NCBI GenBank assembly: GCA_020849655.1
Contig: JADLFU010000176.1
Coordinates: forward strand, 1 to 32,047
Direction: 5' to 3'
DNA: 32,047 nt
Source of the DNA: Polyangiaceae bacterium
GTDB lineage: Bacteria; Myxococcota_A; Polyangia; Polyangiales; Polyangiaceae
In this document: piece after piece, positions 1 through 7,721 of the stretch
How positions within the stretch are numbered: position 1 is the stretch's first letter
Layout: each line of letters begins with the position of its first letter
Translations under genes and position numbers: made by a program
The notes under the pieces: generated by a model
The model's database searches: none
Told to the model about the DNA's origin: nothing
Seen by the model: only the letters and a program-made list of their open reading frames with translations

Positions 1-1
1 G

Positions 2-455
2 GTGCATCCCGAGCTGTGCTTCGCGGAGGCGAACGTCGGGGCCCCGATGACCCACTCAGCATGGATTTCGGGAGCCCAAGGAGCAAGCGTCGGAGTCCGA
101 AGCGGAATTCGAGCCGAATTGGGCTGACATCCGCGCGCAGGCGTGGCCGTGCCACGTCGAGCACGGTTTCACCCAAGACGGCCGAAGGACGCGAGGAATC
201 CGGCGCTCGCGACGAAGGGCTCCCGAAACCCATGCTCAGAAGAAGACGACCGCCGGTCGGACCGAGGGCCTGACGTTGCTCGAGAGGCTCGGCTTCGTGG
301 CGCCGCCTCAGTTGCTGGGGACGAAGCTGCCGAAGGGCGCGAGGTCCGACGATCTCCTCGATGCCTGCATCGCGTGCTGGACCGCGGCGCGCCCGGCGGT
401 CGGCTCGGCGCTCGTCACTCCCACCACGCCGCACAGCGCGACGCTCGGTGGATGA
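2..455 (+). pseudogene. DUF429-family gene, 3' part, interrupted by a small inverted-repeat element
   Basis: The gene begins upstream of the window. Frame 2 from position 2 encodes VHPELCFAEANVGAPMTHS, which fits the VHPE-xxF core of DUF429 (predicted RNase H-fold nuclease) proteins. Frame 3 from position 240 encodes KKTTAGRTEGLTLLERLGF and then a conserved-looking end with SDDLLDACIACWTAARPA, stopping at 453-455. In family members the HS and KKT parts are adjacent. Here they are separated by about 180 nt that carry terminal inverted repeats (see the element at 59-235). Removing the insert still leaves the two halves one nucleotide out of frame, so the gene looks broken twice, unless the one-base shift is a sequence error. 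Frame 3 stays open right through the insert, so a 59-codon peptide insertion could be translated if the shift were absent. Family assignment is by motif memory only. Confidence 0.6.
59..235. mobile_element. MITE-like / palindromic element with 19-nt terminal inverted repeats
   Basis: The left end (59-77) and the reverse complement of the right end (217-235) agree at 18 of 19 positions: GCATGGATTTCGGGAGCCC against GCATGGGTTTCGGGAGCCC. TCA stands immediately outside both ends (56-58 and 236-238), as expected for a 3-nt target duplication. The element is 177 nt, a multiple of three, with no stop codon in frame 3. It has no transposase and would need one supplied in trans, if it is mobile at all. 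Two other loci in the window match one arm of it. Small size, inverted ends, target repeat and repeated copies are typical of MITEs. The open frame inside a protein gene also recalls Rickettsia palindromic elements. No known family was recognised. Confidence 0.65.
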
Positions 456-666
456 GCGCCGGGACAGCACTCGAAGATGCGGGACGCGCTGCCGGCCGCG
501 GGTCTGGCCAGGACACCTGCTCTGTCCAGCCATTGGGTGGGGAGATAGGGTCGAGAGCTGTGGATCGCGCGCTGATCGAGCGGCGGTCGTCGCGCAAGAT
601 CCGCGCGGCGACCTGCCGCTCACGCCTGCCTCCCCCGGCCCGACGCGCGCGTGGTAGGAGGCGCGG
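456..666. other. Gene-free stretch
   Basis: Between the end of the DUF429 remnant and the GH5 lipoprotein gene no coding frame with recognisable protein character was found. The frames that cross it are extensions of shadows. No RNA gene, strong hairpin or convincing promoter was seen. It presumably carries the promoter of the GH5 gene. Confidence 0.4.
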
Positions 667-2169
667 ATGCTCTCCTCGCGCCTCCTCCGTCGTGCCCCGC
701 TCCTCGCCGTGTTCGCTGTCGCGCTGGTCGGCGGCTGCGGGTCGAGCGACGACGAGAAGACGCCCGCGCCCGAGCCCCAGGCCGAGAGCCCCAGGTTCAT
801 CACCGACGCGAAGGGGCGCGTGCTCATCCTGCGCGGCATCAACACGAGCAACAGCACGAAGGCCGACCCCGATCGCTCGCCTCGCCTCACGGACGCAGAC
901 ATCGACCGCATCGCGCACAGGTGGGGGTTCAACTTCGTGCGCTACCTCATCCTGTGGGACGCGCTCGAGCCGTCGCCGGGTCAGATCGACGCCGCCTACC
1001 TCGAGCGCATCGCCGCCGACGTGAAGCGGCTGGGAGAGGCCGGCGTGTACGTGATGCTCGATATGCACCAGGACGTCTACGCGGCGAAGTACTGCTGCGA
1101 CGGCGCGCCGGCGTGGGCCATCCGAGACGACGGCCTCCCGTTCGAGCAGCAGGAGCTGTGGGCGCTCAACTACATGGAGCCCGCCGTCCAGCGCGCGTTC
1201 GACAACTTCTGGGACGCCGGCGGCCCCCACGCCGACTTGCAGCAGCGCTTCGCGGCCACCTGGCAGGCCGTCGCGGCCCGGTTCGCGGGCGAGCCGAGCG
1301 TCATCGGCTACGATCTGTTCAACGAGCCGTTCCCCGGGTCCGACTTCGACGGCGCCGAGGCGCTCTTCCGGAAGACCCCGGAGGACGGCGGCACCTCCAA
1401 GACCTTCGACGAGACGAAGCTCGGGCCCTTCTACCAGCGCGTGATCGACGCCATCCGCAAGGTCGACTCCGACCACTGGATCTTCTTCGAGTCGCGCTAC
1501 GGCGCCCCGGCGAACGGGTCTCCCTCGTACATTCCCAAGCTCACCGACCGGCGCCCTGGCGGCCCGCGCCTCGTCTTCGCGCCGCACCTGTACTCCGCCG
1601 GGGCCGAGGCCACCGGGCGGTTCAGCGCGGGCGATCCGACCGTGTCGCTCTGGGAGACGCAGCGCGCGGCGGACCTCGCTCGCCACGGCGGGCCGTTGCT
1701 GCTGGGCGAGTGGTTCTCCTTCACCTGGGCCGACCCGAACTCGCGGCCGTTCGTCGACCAGATCCTGACCATGGCGGACAGGCTGCAGATCGGCTGGGCG
1801 TACTGGGCCTACGATCCGGGGAGCCCCACGGGCTCGGCGCTGCGCGCGGAGGACGGCACCGACAACCCGGCCACCGCGGTCATCGTGCGCCCGTACCCGC
1901 GCGCGATCGCGGGCGTCCCGGTGTCGTTCGGGTTCGACGCCTCGGCGCGCGCGCTCGAGCTCACGTTCGAGCCTCGCGCGGGGGTCACCGGGCCGACCGA
2001 GCTCGCCGTTCCGGCGCACACGTACCCGGAGGGCTTCGACGTGGAGGTGCCGACGGATCCGGGCCGCCAGGTCTCCTTCGACGCCGCGACCGGCGTCGTC
2101 CGCGTGACGACAGATCCTAACATTTCTCCCCAACGCATCCGCGTCGTCCCCAAGCCCAAGGGGCCCTGA
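667..2169 (+). CDS. GH5 glycoside hydrolase lipoprotein, endoglycoceramidase-like
   Basis: A 500-residue secreted lipoprotein. The first 24 residues form a basic start, a hydrophobic core and a lipobox ending in GGC (Cys24), so the protein should be membrane-anchored by lipid. The catalytic domain is a GH5 TIM barrel: LRGIN near residue 56, DMHQDVY near 133, the acid/base glutamate in FNEP (Glu220), and the nucleophile glutamate in LLGEWF (Glu348). The DMHQD...DGAPAWA stretch resembles endoglycoceramidases, which cut the bond between oligosaccharide and ceramide. The last 85 or so residues form a beta-rich domain like the GH5 C-terminal domain of those enzymes. The length agrees with the family (about 480-500). 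Other GH5 activities, such as a beta-glucosidase on a different glycolipid, are possible. It faces the Uma2-like gene tail to tail and is probably transcribed alone. Confidence 0.85.
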   Translation: MLSSRLLRRAPLLAVFAVALVGGCGSSDDEKTPAPEPQAESPRFITDAKGRVLILRGINTSNSTKADPDRSPRLTDADIDRIAHRWGFNFVRYLILWDALEPSPGQIDAAYLERIAADVKRLGEAGVYVMLDMHQDVYAAKYCCDGAPAWAIRDDGLPFEQQELWALNYMEPAVQRAFDNFWDAGGPHADLQQRFAATWQAVAARFAGEPSVIGYDLFNEPFPGSDFDGAEALFRKTPEDGGTSKTFDETKLGPFYQRVIDAIRKVDSDHWIFFESRYGAPANGSPSYIPKLTDRRPGGPRLVFAPHLYSAGAEATGRFSAGDPTVSLWETQRAADLARHGGPLLLGEWFSFTWADPNSRPFVDQILTMADRLQIGWAYWAYDPGSPTGSALRAEDGTDNPATAVIVRPYPRAIAGVPVSFGFDASARALELTFEPRAGVTGPTELAVPAHTYPEGFDVEVPTDPGRQVSFDAATGVVRVTTDPNISPQRIRVVPKPKGP

Positions 2170-2220
2170 CGGCCCTGACCGACCGGGGCCGGGCTTCGCC
2201 GCGCGGCCCGCCGCGAGGGG

Positions 2221-2799
2221 TCACGCCTCGTCGAGCACGCCCTCGTACAGCTCGTCGACGGGCAGCCGAACGCCGACCGACGCGAGCACCACCTCGCCGC
2301 CCGCCGTCGAGGTGCGCAGCAGCCAGTCGCCGTCGGCAGCGCGCTCGTAGTGCTCCACGCGCGCCTCGTGCTGCGACAGGAGGAGGTAGTCGGTCAGCGA
2401 CGGGAGCTCGCGGTAGGCGATGAACCCGGCGCCGCGGTCGAAGGCCTCGGTCGAGTCGGAGAGCACCTCGACGAGCACGCGAGGGTTCGTGATCGTCTGC
2501 GCGTCGAGCGGATCGCTCTCGACCGGGCGGCACGCGACGGTCGCGTCCGCGTAGACGTAGCGGCCGCCCCCGGGGAGGCGCACACGCTGGTCGGACGCGT
2601 ACGGCGCGCACCCGCTGCCCGCCAGCCGCGCCCGAAGTTCGCCGAGCACGGCGGCCACGAGCAGGTTGTGCCGACGGGACGCGCCCGCCATGGCAAACAC
2701 CTCGCCGTCCCACAGCACGAGCTTCTGCTCGGCGTCGCGCGACGTCGCGAGGTACGCGTCGGGCGTCACCCGGTCGGTGGTGACGAGGTGCTGCGCCAT
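2221..2799 (-). CDS. Uma2 (DUF820) family putative nuclease
   Basis: A 192-residue protein of the Uma2 family, which has a PD-(D/E)XK endonuclease-like fold. The family marks are FAMAGAS near residue 35, YADATV (Asp85) and LVEVLSDST (Glu111), followed by DRG..F.AYR.LPSL.DYLL. Most Uma2 proteins have a lysine in the DRGEKF segment. Here the corresponding residues are DRGAGF (121-126), so the catalytic-type lysine appears to be replaced by glycine. The ATG at 2799 was chosen because it begins directly before the family N-terminus. The reading frame continues upstream to 2943, but that part is low-complexity and lacks conservation. The role of Uma2 proteins is not established, and they are expanded in Myxococcota and Cyanobacteria. 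It is divergent from the VOC gene and convergent with the GH5 gene. Confidence 0.8.
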   Translation of the reverse strand: MAQHLVTTDRVTPDAYLATSRDAEQKLVLWDGEVFAMAGASRRHNLLVAAVLGELRARLAGSGCAPYASDQRVRLPGGGRYVYADATVACRPVESDPLDAQTITNPRVLVEVLSDSTEAFDRGAGFIAYRELPSLTDYLLLSQHEARVEHYERAADGDWLLRTSTAGGEVVLASVGVRLPVDELYEGVLDEA

Positions 2800-2941
2800 C
2801 GGTCGCGGACGGTAGCACGGAGGGCGGTCCGGGCTCCCCGCCCGGTCGGCTCCGTGCCTCGCCGCCTGCCTCCCGCCGCCGCCGCGCGCGGCCCCCGCGC
2901 ACGGAGGTGACGCCGCTCGGCGGCCGCGGTACCCAGGCCGC

Positions 2942-3328
2942 ATGATCGATCACACCGGAGTATGCGTGCGAGATGGCGCGGTCAGCCGCGCGTTCTACGA
3001 GAAGGCCCTGGCGCCGCTGGGGTACGCCGTCCTCATGGACATCCCGAAGGAGGCGACAGGCGGTCGCGTCGTGTTCGGGATGGGCGTCCCGCCGAGCGCC
3101 GACTTCTGGGTGCAGGAGGGCGAGCCCCTCCAGAAGGTGCACATCGCGTTTCGCGCTGACTCTCGCGAGGTGGTCGACGCCTTCCACGCGGCCGCGCTCG
3201 CCGCCGGCGGCGTCGACAACGGGGCGCCAGGGCCTCGCCCGCAGTACCACCCTGGCTACTACGGCGCGTTCGTCCTCGATCCCGACGGTCACAACATCGA
3301 GGCCGTCATCCACAGCTACCAGCCCTGA
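2942..3328 (+). CDS. VOC-family (glyoxalase/dioxygenase superfamily) protein
   Basis: A single-copy VOC protein of 128 residues. It begins MIDHTGVCVRD, the first beta strand with a potential metal-ligand histidine (His4). A KVHIAF strand near residue 66 follows, and then FVLDPDGHNIEAVIH close to the C-terminus, where the glutamate before AV is the usual metal ligand. The length is normal for a one-domain protein made of two beta-alpha-beta-beta-beta modules. Such proteins act on small molecules (isomerase, lyase, extradiol dioxygenase or resistance functions), and the substrate cannot be read from the sequence. The ATG lies directly before the conserved first strand, and no strong ribosome binding site is visible. 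A strong hairpin follows at 3356-3386, suggesting a single-gene transcript. Confidence 0.85.
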   Translation: MIDHTGVCVRDGAVSRAFYEKALAPLGYAVLMDIPKEATGGRVVFGMGVPPSADFWVQEGEPLQKVHIAFRADSREVVDAFHAAALAAGGVDNGAPGPRPQYHPGYYGAFVLDPDGHNIEAVIHSYQP

Positions 3329-3355
3329 TCCGAGCGCCGCGCCGGCGCGCCGCCA

Positions 3356-3386
3356 GGTCCGCCCGGGAGCGCGGCGCGGGCGGACC
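3356..3386 (+). terminator. Strong hairpin after the VOC gene
   Basis: A perfect 10-bp stem (GGTCCGCCCG at 3356-3365, CGGGCGGACC at 3377-3386) encloses an 11-nt loop, starting 28 nt after the VOC stop codon. No T-tract follows, so it is not a classical intrinsic terminator. In such GC-rich genomes stems without U-tracts often stand at gene ends, so a terminator or mRNA-end stabiliser is the likely role. Confidence 0.4.
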
Positions 3387-3490
3387 GCCTGACGGGATCG
3401 ACCGCGTCGCCGCGAGGGACGTGACAGGCGCGCCGCGCTCGCGTATGAACCGATCTTCATGCGCGGTGCGCGCGCCCTCGCCTCCCGACG

Positions 3491-4402
3491 ATGCCCGCGT
3501 CCAGCCTGCTAGCCCTCCTCGACGACATCGCGACCGTGCTCGACGACGTCGCCGTGATGTCGAAGACCGCGGCGACGAAGACCGCCGGCGTGCTCGGCGA
3601 CGATCTCGCGCTGAACGCGCAGCAGGTGACGGGCGTGCGCGCCGATCGCGAGCTGCCGGTCGTGTGGGCGGTCGCGAAGGGATCGTTGGTCAACAAGTGC
3701 ATCCTCGTGCCGGGCGCGCTCGTGCTCAGCGTCGCCGCGCCGTGGCTCGTGACGCCGCTCCTGATGGTCGGCGGGGCGTACCTGTGCTTCGAGGGCGCCG
3801 AGAAGCTCGCGCACAAGTGGCTCACGTCGCACGAGGAGCACGAGGCTCGCCACGAGGAGCTCGCGCGCGCGGTCGCCGACGGCGAGGTCGATCTCGTCGC
3901 GCTCGAGCGGGAGAAGATCAAGGGCGCCATCCGCACCGATTTCGTGCTCTCCGCGGAGATCGTCGCGATCTCGCTCGGTGTCGTCGCCTCCGCGCCGCTC
4001 GCGCAGCGGGCGCTCGTGCTCTCGGGCATCGCCGTCGGGATGACGGTCGGGGTCTACGGCTTCGTCGCGGCGCTCGTGAAGCTCGACGACGCGGGGCTGG
4101 CGCTCGTGCGTCGGGGCGGCGCCGTGGCGCCGATCGGCCGGGTCATCCTCGCGCTCGCGCCGCGGCTGATGAAGCTCCTCAGCGTGGCCGGGACCGTGGC
4201 GATGTTCCTCGTCGGCGGCGGGATCCTCGTGCATGGAGTGCCGCCCGTGCACCACGCGATCGAGGGCATCGCCGCCGCGTCGGGCTGGGCGGGCAAGGTG
4301 GTCGGCCCGGTGAGCGAGGGGCTCTTCGGCGTGCTCTGCGGCGCGCTGATCGTCCTCGCGCACTCGGGCTACACGCGCCTGCGAGCGCGGCGGGCGGCCT
4401 GA
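3491..4402 (+). CDS. DUF808 (YedI-type) inner-membrane protein
   Basis: A 303-residue polytopic membrane protein matching the DUF808 family typified by E. coli YedI. The N-terminus has LLALLDDIATVLDDVAVMSK and then TAGVLGDDLALNAQQVTG, which are strongly characteristic. After ADRELPVVWAVAKGSLVNK come hydrophobic segments near residues 75-100, 155-200, 230-255 and 270-290. Between the first and second groups lies a charged stretch rich in His and Glu (HKWLTSHEEHEARHEE, about 112-127). The family length (about 300) fits. The biochemical role is unknown and no transport substrate has been established for the family. The ATG at 3491 begins exactly at the conserved N-terminus. It is convergent with the OPT transporter gene, with 85 nt between the stop codons. 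Confidence 0.88.
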   Translation: MPASSLLALLDDIATVLDDVAVMSKTAATKTAGVLGDDLALNAQQVTGVRADRELPVVWAVAKGSLVNKCILVPGALVLSVAAPWLVTPLLMVGGAYLCFEGAEKLAHKWLTSHEEHEARHEELARAVADGEVDLVALEREKIKGAIRTDFVLSAEIVAISLGVVASAPLAQRALVLSGIAVGMTVGVYGFVAALVKLDDAGLALVRRGGAVAPIGRVILALAPRLMKLLSVAGTVAMFLVGGGILVHGVPPVHHAIEGIAAASGWAGKVVGPVSEGLFGVLCGALIVLAHSGYTRLRARRAA

Positions 4403-4487
4403 CGGGCGCCTCCGACCCGACCACACCAGGCCACGCCTCGCCCGCCACACAGGAGGCGCGCCCCGCGCGCTGTGACGCCCGCCCGCA

Positions 4488-6338
4488 TCACTTGGCAAGC
4501 ACGCCGCTGACGATCAACAGCGCGATGACGATCCCCATCAAGCTCTCGCCGGCGATGAGGCCCGACGCGCCGGGCACGACGGTCTCGCCCGCGAGCTTCG
4601 GGCGCAGCCGCTGCATCGCCGCCGCGATCGCCGCGCCGACGAACATCGCGACGCAGTTGCTCGCCGGGATCACCATCGCGATGCCGACGCCGGACGGCGA
4701 CGGCAGGTACGGGCGCAGGCGCGGGGGCGCGAGCTTCTCGAGCAGCGCGAGCGCGACGCCGAGCGCGAGCCCCACCCAGATCGCCGTCCGCGCCGTCGGG
4801 TGAAGGCTGTCGAGGCCGCCCGAGAAGGCCTTCGACACCCCTGCCCACACGACGCAGCTGGGCGCGGGCCAGGCCTCGCTGCCGAGCACCGACGAGTCGG
4901 GCAGGATGAGGTTGAACGCGGGCACGACGACGAGCGCCCCGGCGACGACGCCGAACAGCTGCGCCTTCACCTGGTCGCGCGGCCTCGCGCCCAGCAAGAA
5001 GCCAGTCTTCAGCGTCGTCAACAGATCGGCCGCGTGCAGCCCGATCCCGCCAGTGACGTTGGCGGACATGATGTTGCCAGGGAGGTTCCCCGGTGTGATG
5101 ACGCCAAACACGAGCTGGGTCACCGGCCCGAGCGCCTTGGTCGGCGTCACGTCCGTCTCGCCGGTGACGCGCGCCGCGACGAAGCCCATCAAGGCCGCGA
5201 GCGGCACGGCCACGGCGCCCGCCCACCACGGGATGTGAAACAGCCACGCCGCGAGCCCGATCACGATCGGTGACAAGAGGACGAACGCCGCAGGGAACCA
5301 CCAGTCCGGGCACTCCACGGCCGAGATGCCCGTCTCCTCGGCGGGGCCGCGTCGAAAGACCCTCCCGAGGCCGGACAGCGACCGCGCGACGCTCTTGTAG
5401 TCGAAGGCGAACGACGTCAGGCCCGACGCCACGAGCAGCGCCGCGCCCGGCCACAGCGTCCAGCCGACGATCGACTTGTAGCTCACCTCTCTCACGACCC
5501 CCGACGCCACCAGTCCTGGCGCGAGCACCGTGTAGGTGAGGAGGCCGCCGGCGAGCATCGAGCCCGCCGTGCGGAGGCTCATCAGCGCGCCGCCGCCGAG
5601 CAAGACCACCTCGGACTTCAGCGCGATCGTCCACTTCTCGAGCGCGACGCCGCCGAGCGTGAGCGGCAGCGTGAGCGTCGCGGGGATGAGGTGCCAGCCG
5701 TCGCGCAGCCACGTGACGGCGGCGCCGAACAGCGCGGCGGCCGCGAGCGCCTTGGCCTTCGCCTTGCCACCGTCGGCGCCGGCCTCGTGCATGCCGCGGA
5801 TGGTCTCGGCGGTGGCGGTCCCGGTGGGGAAGGGGAGCGCCTCGCGGTTCACCAGCTGGCGCTTGATGGGGATGGCCGCGAACACCCCCATCGCCGCGAT
5901 GACAGCGAACCACGCGATCATGGGGACGGCGGGCGGGCGCATCGTCGTCACCATCAGGAGCGCGCCGAACGCCGCCATGTTGCCGCCGCCCGTCATGAAC
6001 CCGGCGCCGGACGCCACGGTCGTCAGCGCGTTGTTCTCGAGCACGCCGAGCGGGCGCTTGACGACGCCGAGCGCGGACAGCCCGCGGAACGCGCCGAACG
6101 CGAGGATGCACGCGGTCAGGGTGACGCCCATGCTCCAGCCGGTCTTGAAGAAGACGTAGAGGTTCGACAGGCACATCACCGCGCCGACGAGCATGCCGAC
6201 GACGATCGCGCGCGCGGTCAGGTTGGGCTCGTCGGGGCGGTAGGTCTCCGCGAGCCAGCGCGCCTCGGGATCGTCGGGGCGCGTGTCGGCAGGCTGTGCG
6301 GGAGGGGCGTCCGGCTTCGTCTCGGTGGAGCTCGTCAT
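4488..6338 (-). CDS. OPT-family oligopeptide (or metal-chelate) transporter
   Basis: A 616-residue integral membrane protein of the OPT superfamily, which imports oligopeptides or metal-chelate compounds, probably driven by protons. A 40-residue Pro/Asp-rich cytoplasmic tail is followed by LTARAIVVGMLVGAVMCLSN, the usual first membrane segment, then NLYVFFKTGWSMGV. Later features are ENNALTTVASGAGFMTGGGN near residue 101, PTGTATAETIRGMHEAG near 170, GNLPGNIMSANVTGGI near 418, and GVGIAMVIPASNCVAMFVGAAI near 548. About 14-16 membrane segments are expected, and the length is typical of bacterial OPT proteins. The substrate cannot be assigned. The gene is downstream of trxC on the same strand, but 133 nt and a repeat relic separate them, so co-transcription is uncertain. 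Confidence 0.9.
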   Translation of the reverse strand: MTSSTETKPDAPPAQPADTRPDDPEARWLAETYRPDEPNLTARAIVVGMLVGAVMCLSNLYVFFKTGWSMGVTLTACILAFGAFRGLSALGVVKRPLGVLENNALTTVASGAGFMTGGGNMAAFGALLMVTTMRPPAVPMIAWFAVIAAMGVFAAIPIKRQLVNREALPFPTGTATAETIRGMHEAGADGGKAKAKALAAAALFGAAVTWLRDGWHLIPATLTLPLTLGGVALEKWTIALKSEVVLLGGGALMSLRTAGSMLAGGLLTYTVLAPGLVASGVVREVSYKSIVGWTLWPGAALLVASGLTSFAFDYKSVARSLSGLGRVFRRGPAEETGISAVECPDWWFPAAFVLLSPIVIGLAAWLFHIPWWAGAVAVPLAALMGFVAARVTGETDVTPTKALGPVTQLVFGVITPGNLPGNIMSANVTGGIGLHAADLLTTLKTGFLLGARPRDQVKAQLFGVVAGALVVVPAFNLILPDSSVLGSEAWPAPSCVVWAGVSKAFSGGLDSLHPTARTAIWVGLALGVALALLEKLAPPRLRPYLPSPSGVGIAMVIPASNCVAMFVGAAIAAAMQRLRPKLAGETVVPGASGLIAGESLMGIVIALLIVSGVLAK

Positions 6339-6377
6339 GGCGCGCGTGCGGCGCGCACCGTATCAGCGACGCGCTCG

Positions 6378-6446
6378 GCATGGATTTTCGGGATCCCTTC
6401 GCCGCGAACGCCGAGCTCGTCGTGTCCTTGGGGCCGCCCTGGGCGG
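6378..6446 (-). repeat. Partial copy of the palindromic element (one arm)
   Basis: Read on the plus strand, this stretch aligns with the reverse complement of the right arm of the element at 59-235. It starts with GCATGGATTTTCGGGATCCC and continues to about 6446. By eye about 53 of 67 aligned columns are identical, with two one-base gaps. The other arm is absent, so this is an old or truncated copy. It lies between the start of the OPT gene and the end of trxC. Confidence 0.6.
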
Positions 6447-6471
6447 TCGGAGGTGAGCGCGCGGCGCTCGC

Positions 6472-6894
6472 TCACACGCCGAGCCGCGCCAGGATCGCGG
6501 CGGCCGGCATCGCGCCCGACAGGCGGGTGGCCTCGCGCCCGCCGCGCAGCAGCACCATCGTCGGGATGCTCTGGACGGCGAACCGCCCGGCGACCTCGGG
6601 AAGCGCCTCGGTGTCGACCTTGGCGACGATGAGCGCGCCGGCGCGAGCGGCCGCCACCTTCTCCAGCTCGGGCCCGACCACGCGACATGGCGCGCACCAG
6701 CCGGCCCAGAAGTCGACGAGGACGGGCGCCGCCGCGTCACGCGCGAGCTCGTCGAAGTCCTCGGCGGAGGCGACGGGGACCGCCCGGTCGAGCGGCAAGA
6801 GCGGCCCCTTGCACGCGGCGCAGCGCGCCTTGTCGAGCAGCCGCTGCGCCGGCACGCGGTTGGTCCTGTCACACGTCGGGCAGGGGAGGTGCAT
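6472..6894 (-). CDS. trxC: Thioredoxin 2 (zinc-ribbon thioredoxin)
   Basis: A 140-residue cytoplasmic disulfide reductase. The N-terminal 30 residues hold two cysteine pairs, CPTC (5-8) and CAAC (25-28), which form the zinc ribbon that separates thioredoxin 2 from thioredoxin 1. The thioredoxin fold follows with VLVDFWAGWCAPC (active-site Cys67 and Cys70), KVDTE, and the cis-proline loop SIPTMVL. The active site has Ala in place of the usual Gly (WCAPC instead of WCGPC), a common variant that keeps both redox cysteines. The length matches TrxC. It is expected to reduce disulfides in cytoplasmic proteins under oxidative stress, with electrons from thioredoxin reductase. The ATG is fixed by the zinc ribbon, which starts immediately after it. 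Confidence 0.92.
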   Translation of the reverse strand: MHLPCPTCDRTNRVPAQRLLDKARCAACKGPLLPLDRAVPVASAEDFDELARDAAAPVLVDFWAGWCAPCRVVGPELEKVAAARAGALIVAKVDTEALPEVAGRFAVQSIPTMVLLRGGREATRLSGAMPAAAILARLGV

Positions 6895-6955
6895 CGGGCC
6901 GAACGTGGTGACGCGCGCGCGCCCGTCAAGCGCGCGCCGGGCCTCGCTCAGCTGC

Positions 6956-7546
6956 TCAGGTGCCCAGCGTCCACTCGACGGTGGTCTTGCCCACCTTCTC
7001 GGTGGGCTTCGGCCAGGCGACCGCCCTCAGCGTCGTCTCGAGGCACTTGTGGAGCGGCGCGCTCTTGATGTCGCCGGACCGCAGCTTCGCCGACTCGAGC
7101 TTGCCCTTCGCGTCGACGACGACGTCATACGCCGTGCGCAGGCCCGGCGGCGGCCGCGTCGAGAGGTAGGCGGAGAAGCAGCTGTCGAGCTTCGTCGCGG
7201 TGGCCGACAAGGCGTCGCCGATCTGCGCAGGATCGAGGCCCGCGGCGGACAGCACCCCCGTCTTGTAGCTGCCCGCGACGCCCGTCGTCTTCTCGGTCTT
7301 CTTGTCCTCGAGCCGCTCCTCGGTCGCTGTGGGCTTCGCGTCGGCGGCCGTGGGCTTCGCGTCGGCGGTCGTGGGCTTCGCGTCGGCGGTCCGGGGCTTC
7401 TCGTCAGCCGCCGTGGGCTTCGCGTCCATCGCCGTGGCGCTCGCGGCGGGGGGAGCGGGGGCAGGCGCCGACGCGGGCGAGGGAGGCGACGCGGTGCCGC
7501 ACCCGATGCACAGACAGAGCGCCCACCCGAGCCGGCCTCGTGACAT
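6956..7546 (-). CDS. Putative lipoprotein with AKPTAAD heptad repeats and AgmX/PglI-like C-terminal domain
   Basis: A 196-residue envelope protein. A signal peptide with a hydrophobic core ends in CIGC (Cys16), a slightly unusual lipobox. A Pro/Ala-rich stretch follows, then five near-identical seven-residue units (about 39-75) rich in Asp-Ala-Lys-Pro-Thr. A charged linker leads into a globular C-terminal part (about 95-196). That part has Cys123 in SCFSAYL and Cys168 in HKCLE, which may form a disulfide, and the pattern [16 protein letters not shown]. It resembles the C-terminal domain called AgmX/PglI in Myxococcota, distantly like TonB C-terminal domains. The repeats are probably a flexible spacer through the periplasm. 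The function is unknown. It is divergent from topA. Confidence 0.75.
   Translation of the reverse strand: MSRGRLGWALCLCIGCGTASPPSPASAPAPAPPAASATAMDAKPTAADEKPRTADAKPTTADAKPTAADAKPTATEERLEDKKTEKTTGVAGSYKTGVLSAAGLDPAQIGDALSATATKLDSCFSAYLSTRPPPGLRTAYDVVVDAKGKLESAKLRSGDIKSAPLHKCLETTLRAVAWPKPTEKVGKTTVEWTLGT
7329..7433 (-). repeat. Five tandem 21-nt coding repeats
   Basis: Five units of 21 nt (plus-strand consensus GTGGGCTTCGCGTCGGCGGTC) lie head to tail. The second and third differ by one base or less, and the outer ones are more diverged. They encode the seven-residue AKPTAAD-type spacer in the lipoprotein at 6956-7546. Such arrays change copy number readily, so strains may differ in spacer length. 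Confidence 0.85.
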
Positions 7547-7721
7547 GTGAGGACGGGTATCAGGCCCTGCGCCGCGCGCCTAGCGCCCCGCCCGCCCGCG
7601 GACAGCGCGCGATCGGCGCCGTATTCTGGCCGAAATTTCCGTTCTCTCTTCCCAGACCTCGCGAAGCTGCTAGTAGGTCGCGCCCCAAAGCCGCCCGAGC
7701 GCGGGCGGCCCGAGACGAGCG

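Noticed and set aside
143..1024. Plus-strand frame of 293 codons at the left end
   Set aside because: It crosses the DUF429 remnant and the GH5 lipoprotein in a wrong frame and has Arg/Ser-rich shadow composition.
2186..2209. Short stem GGGCCG / CGGCCC between the convergent GH5 and Uma2 genes
   Set aside because: It has only six base pairs and a 12-nt loop. Stems of this size occur everywhere at this GC content.
4406..4459. Inverted repeat GCGCCTCC / GGAGGCGC between the convergent DUF808 and OPT genes
   Set aside because: The 38-nt loop and the absence of a T-tract make a terminator call weak in such GC-rich DNA.
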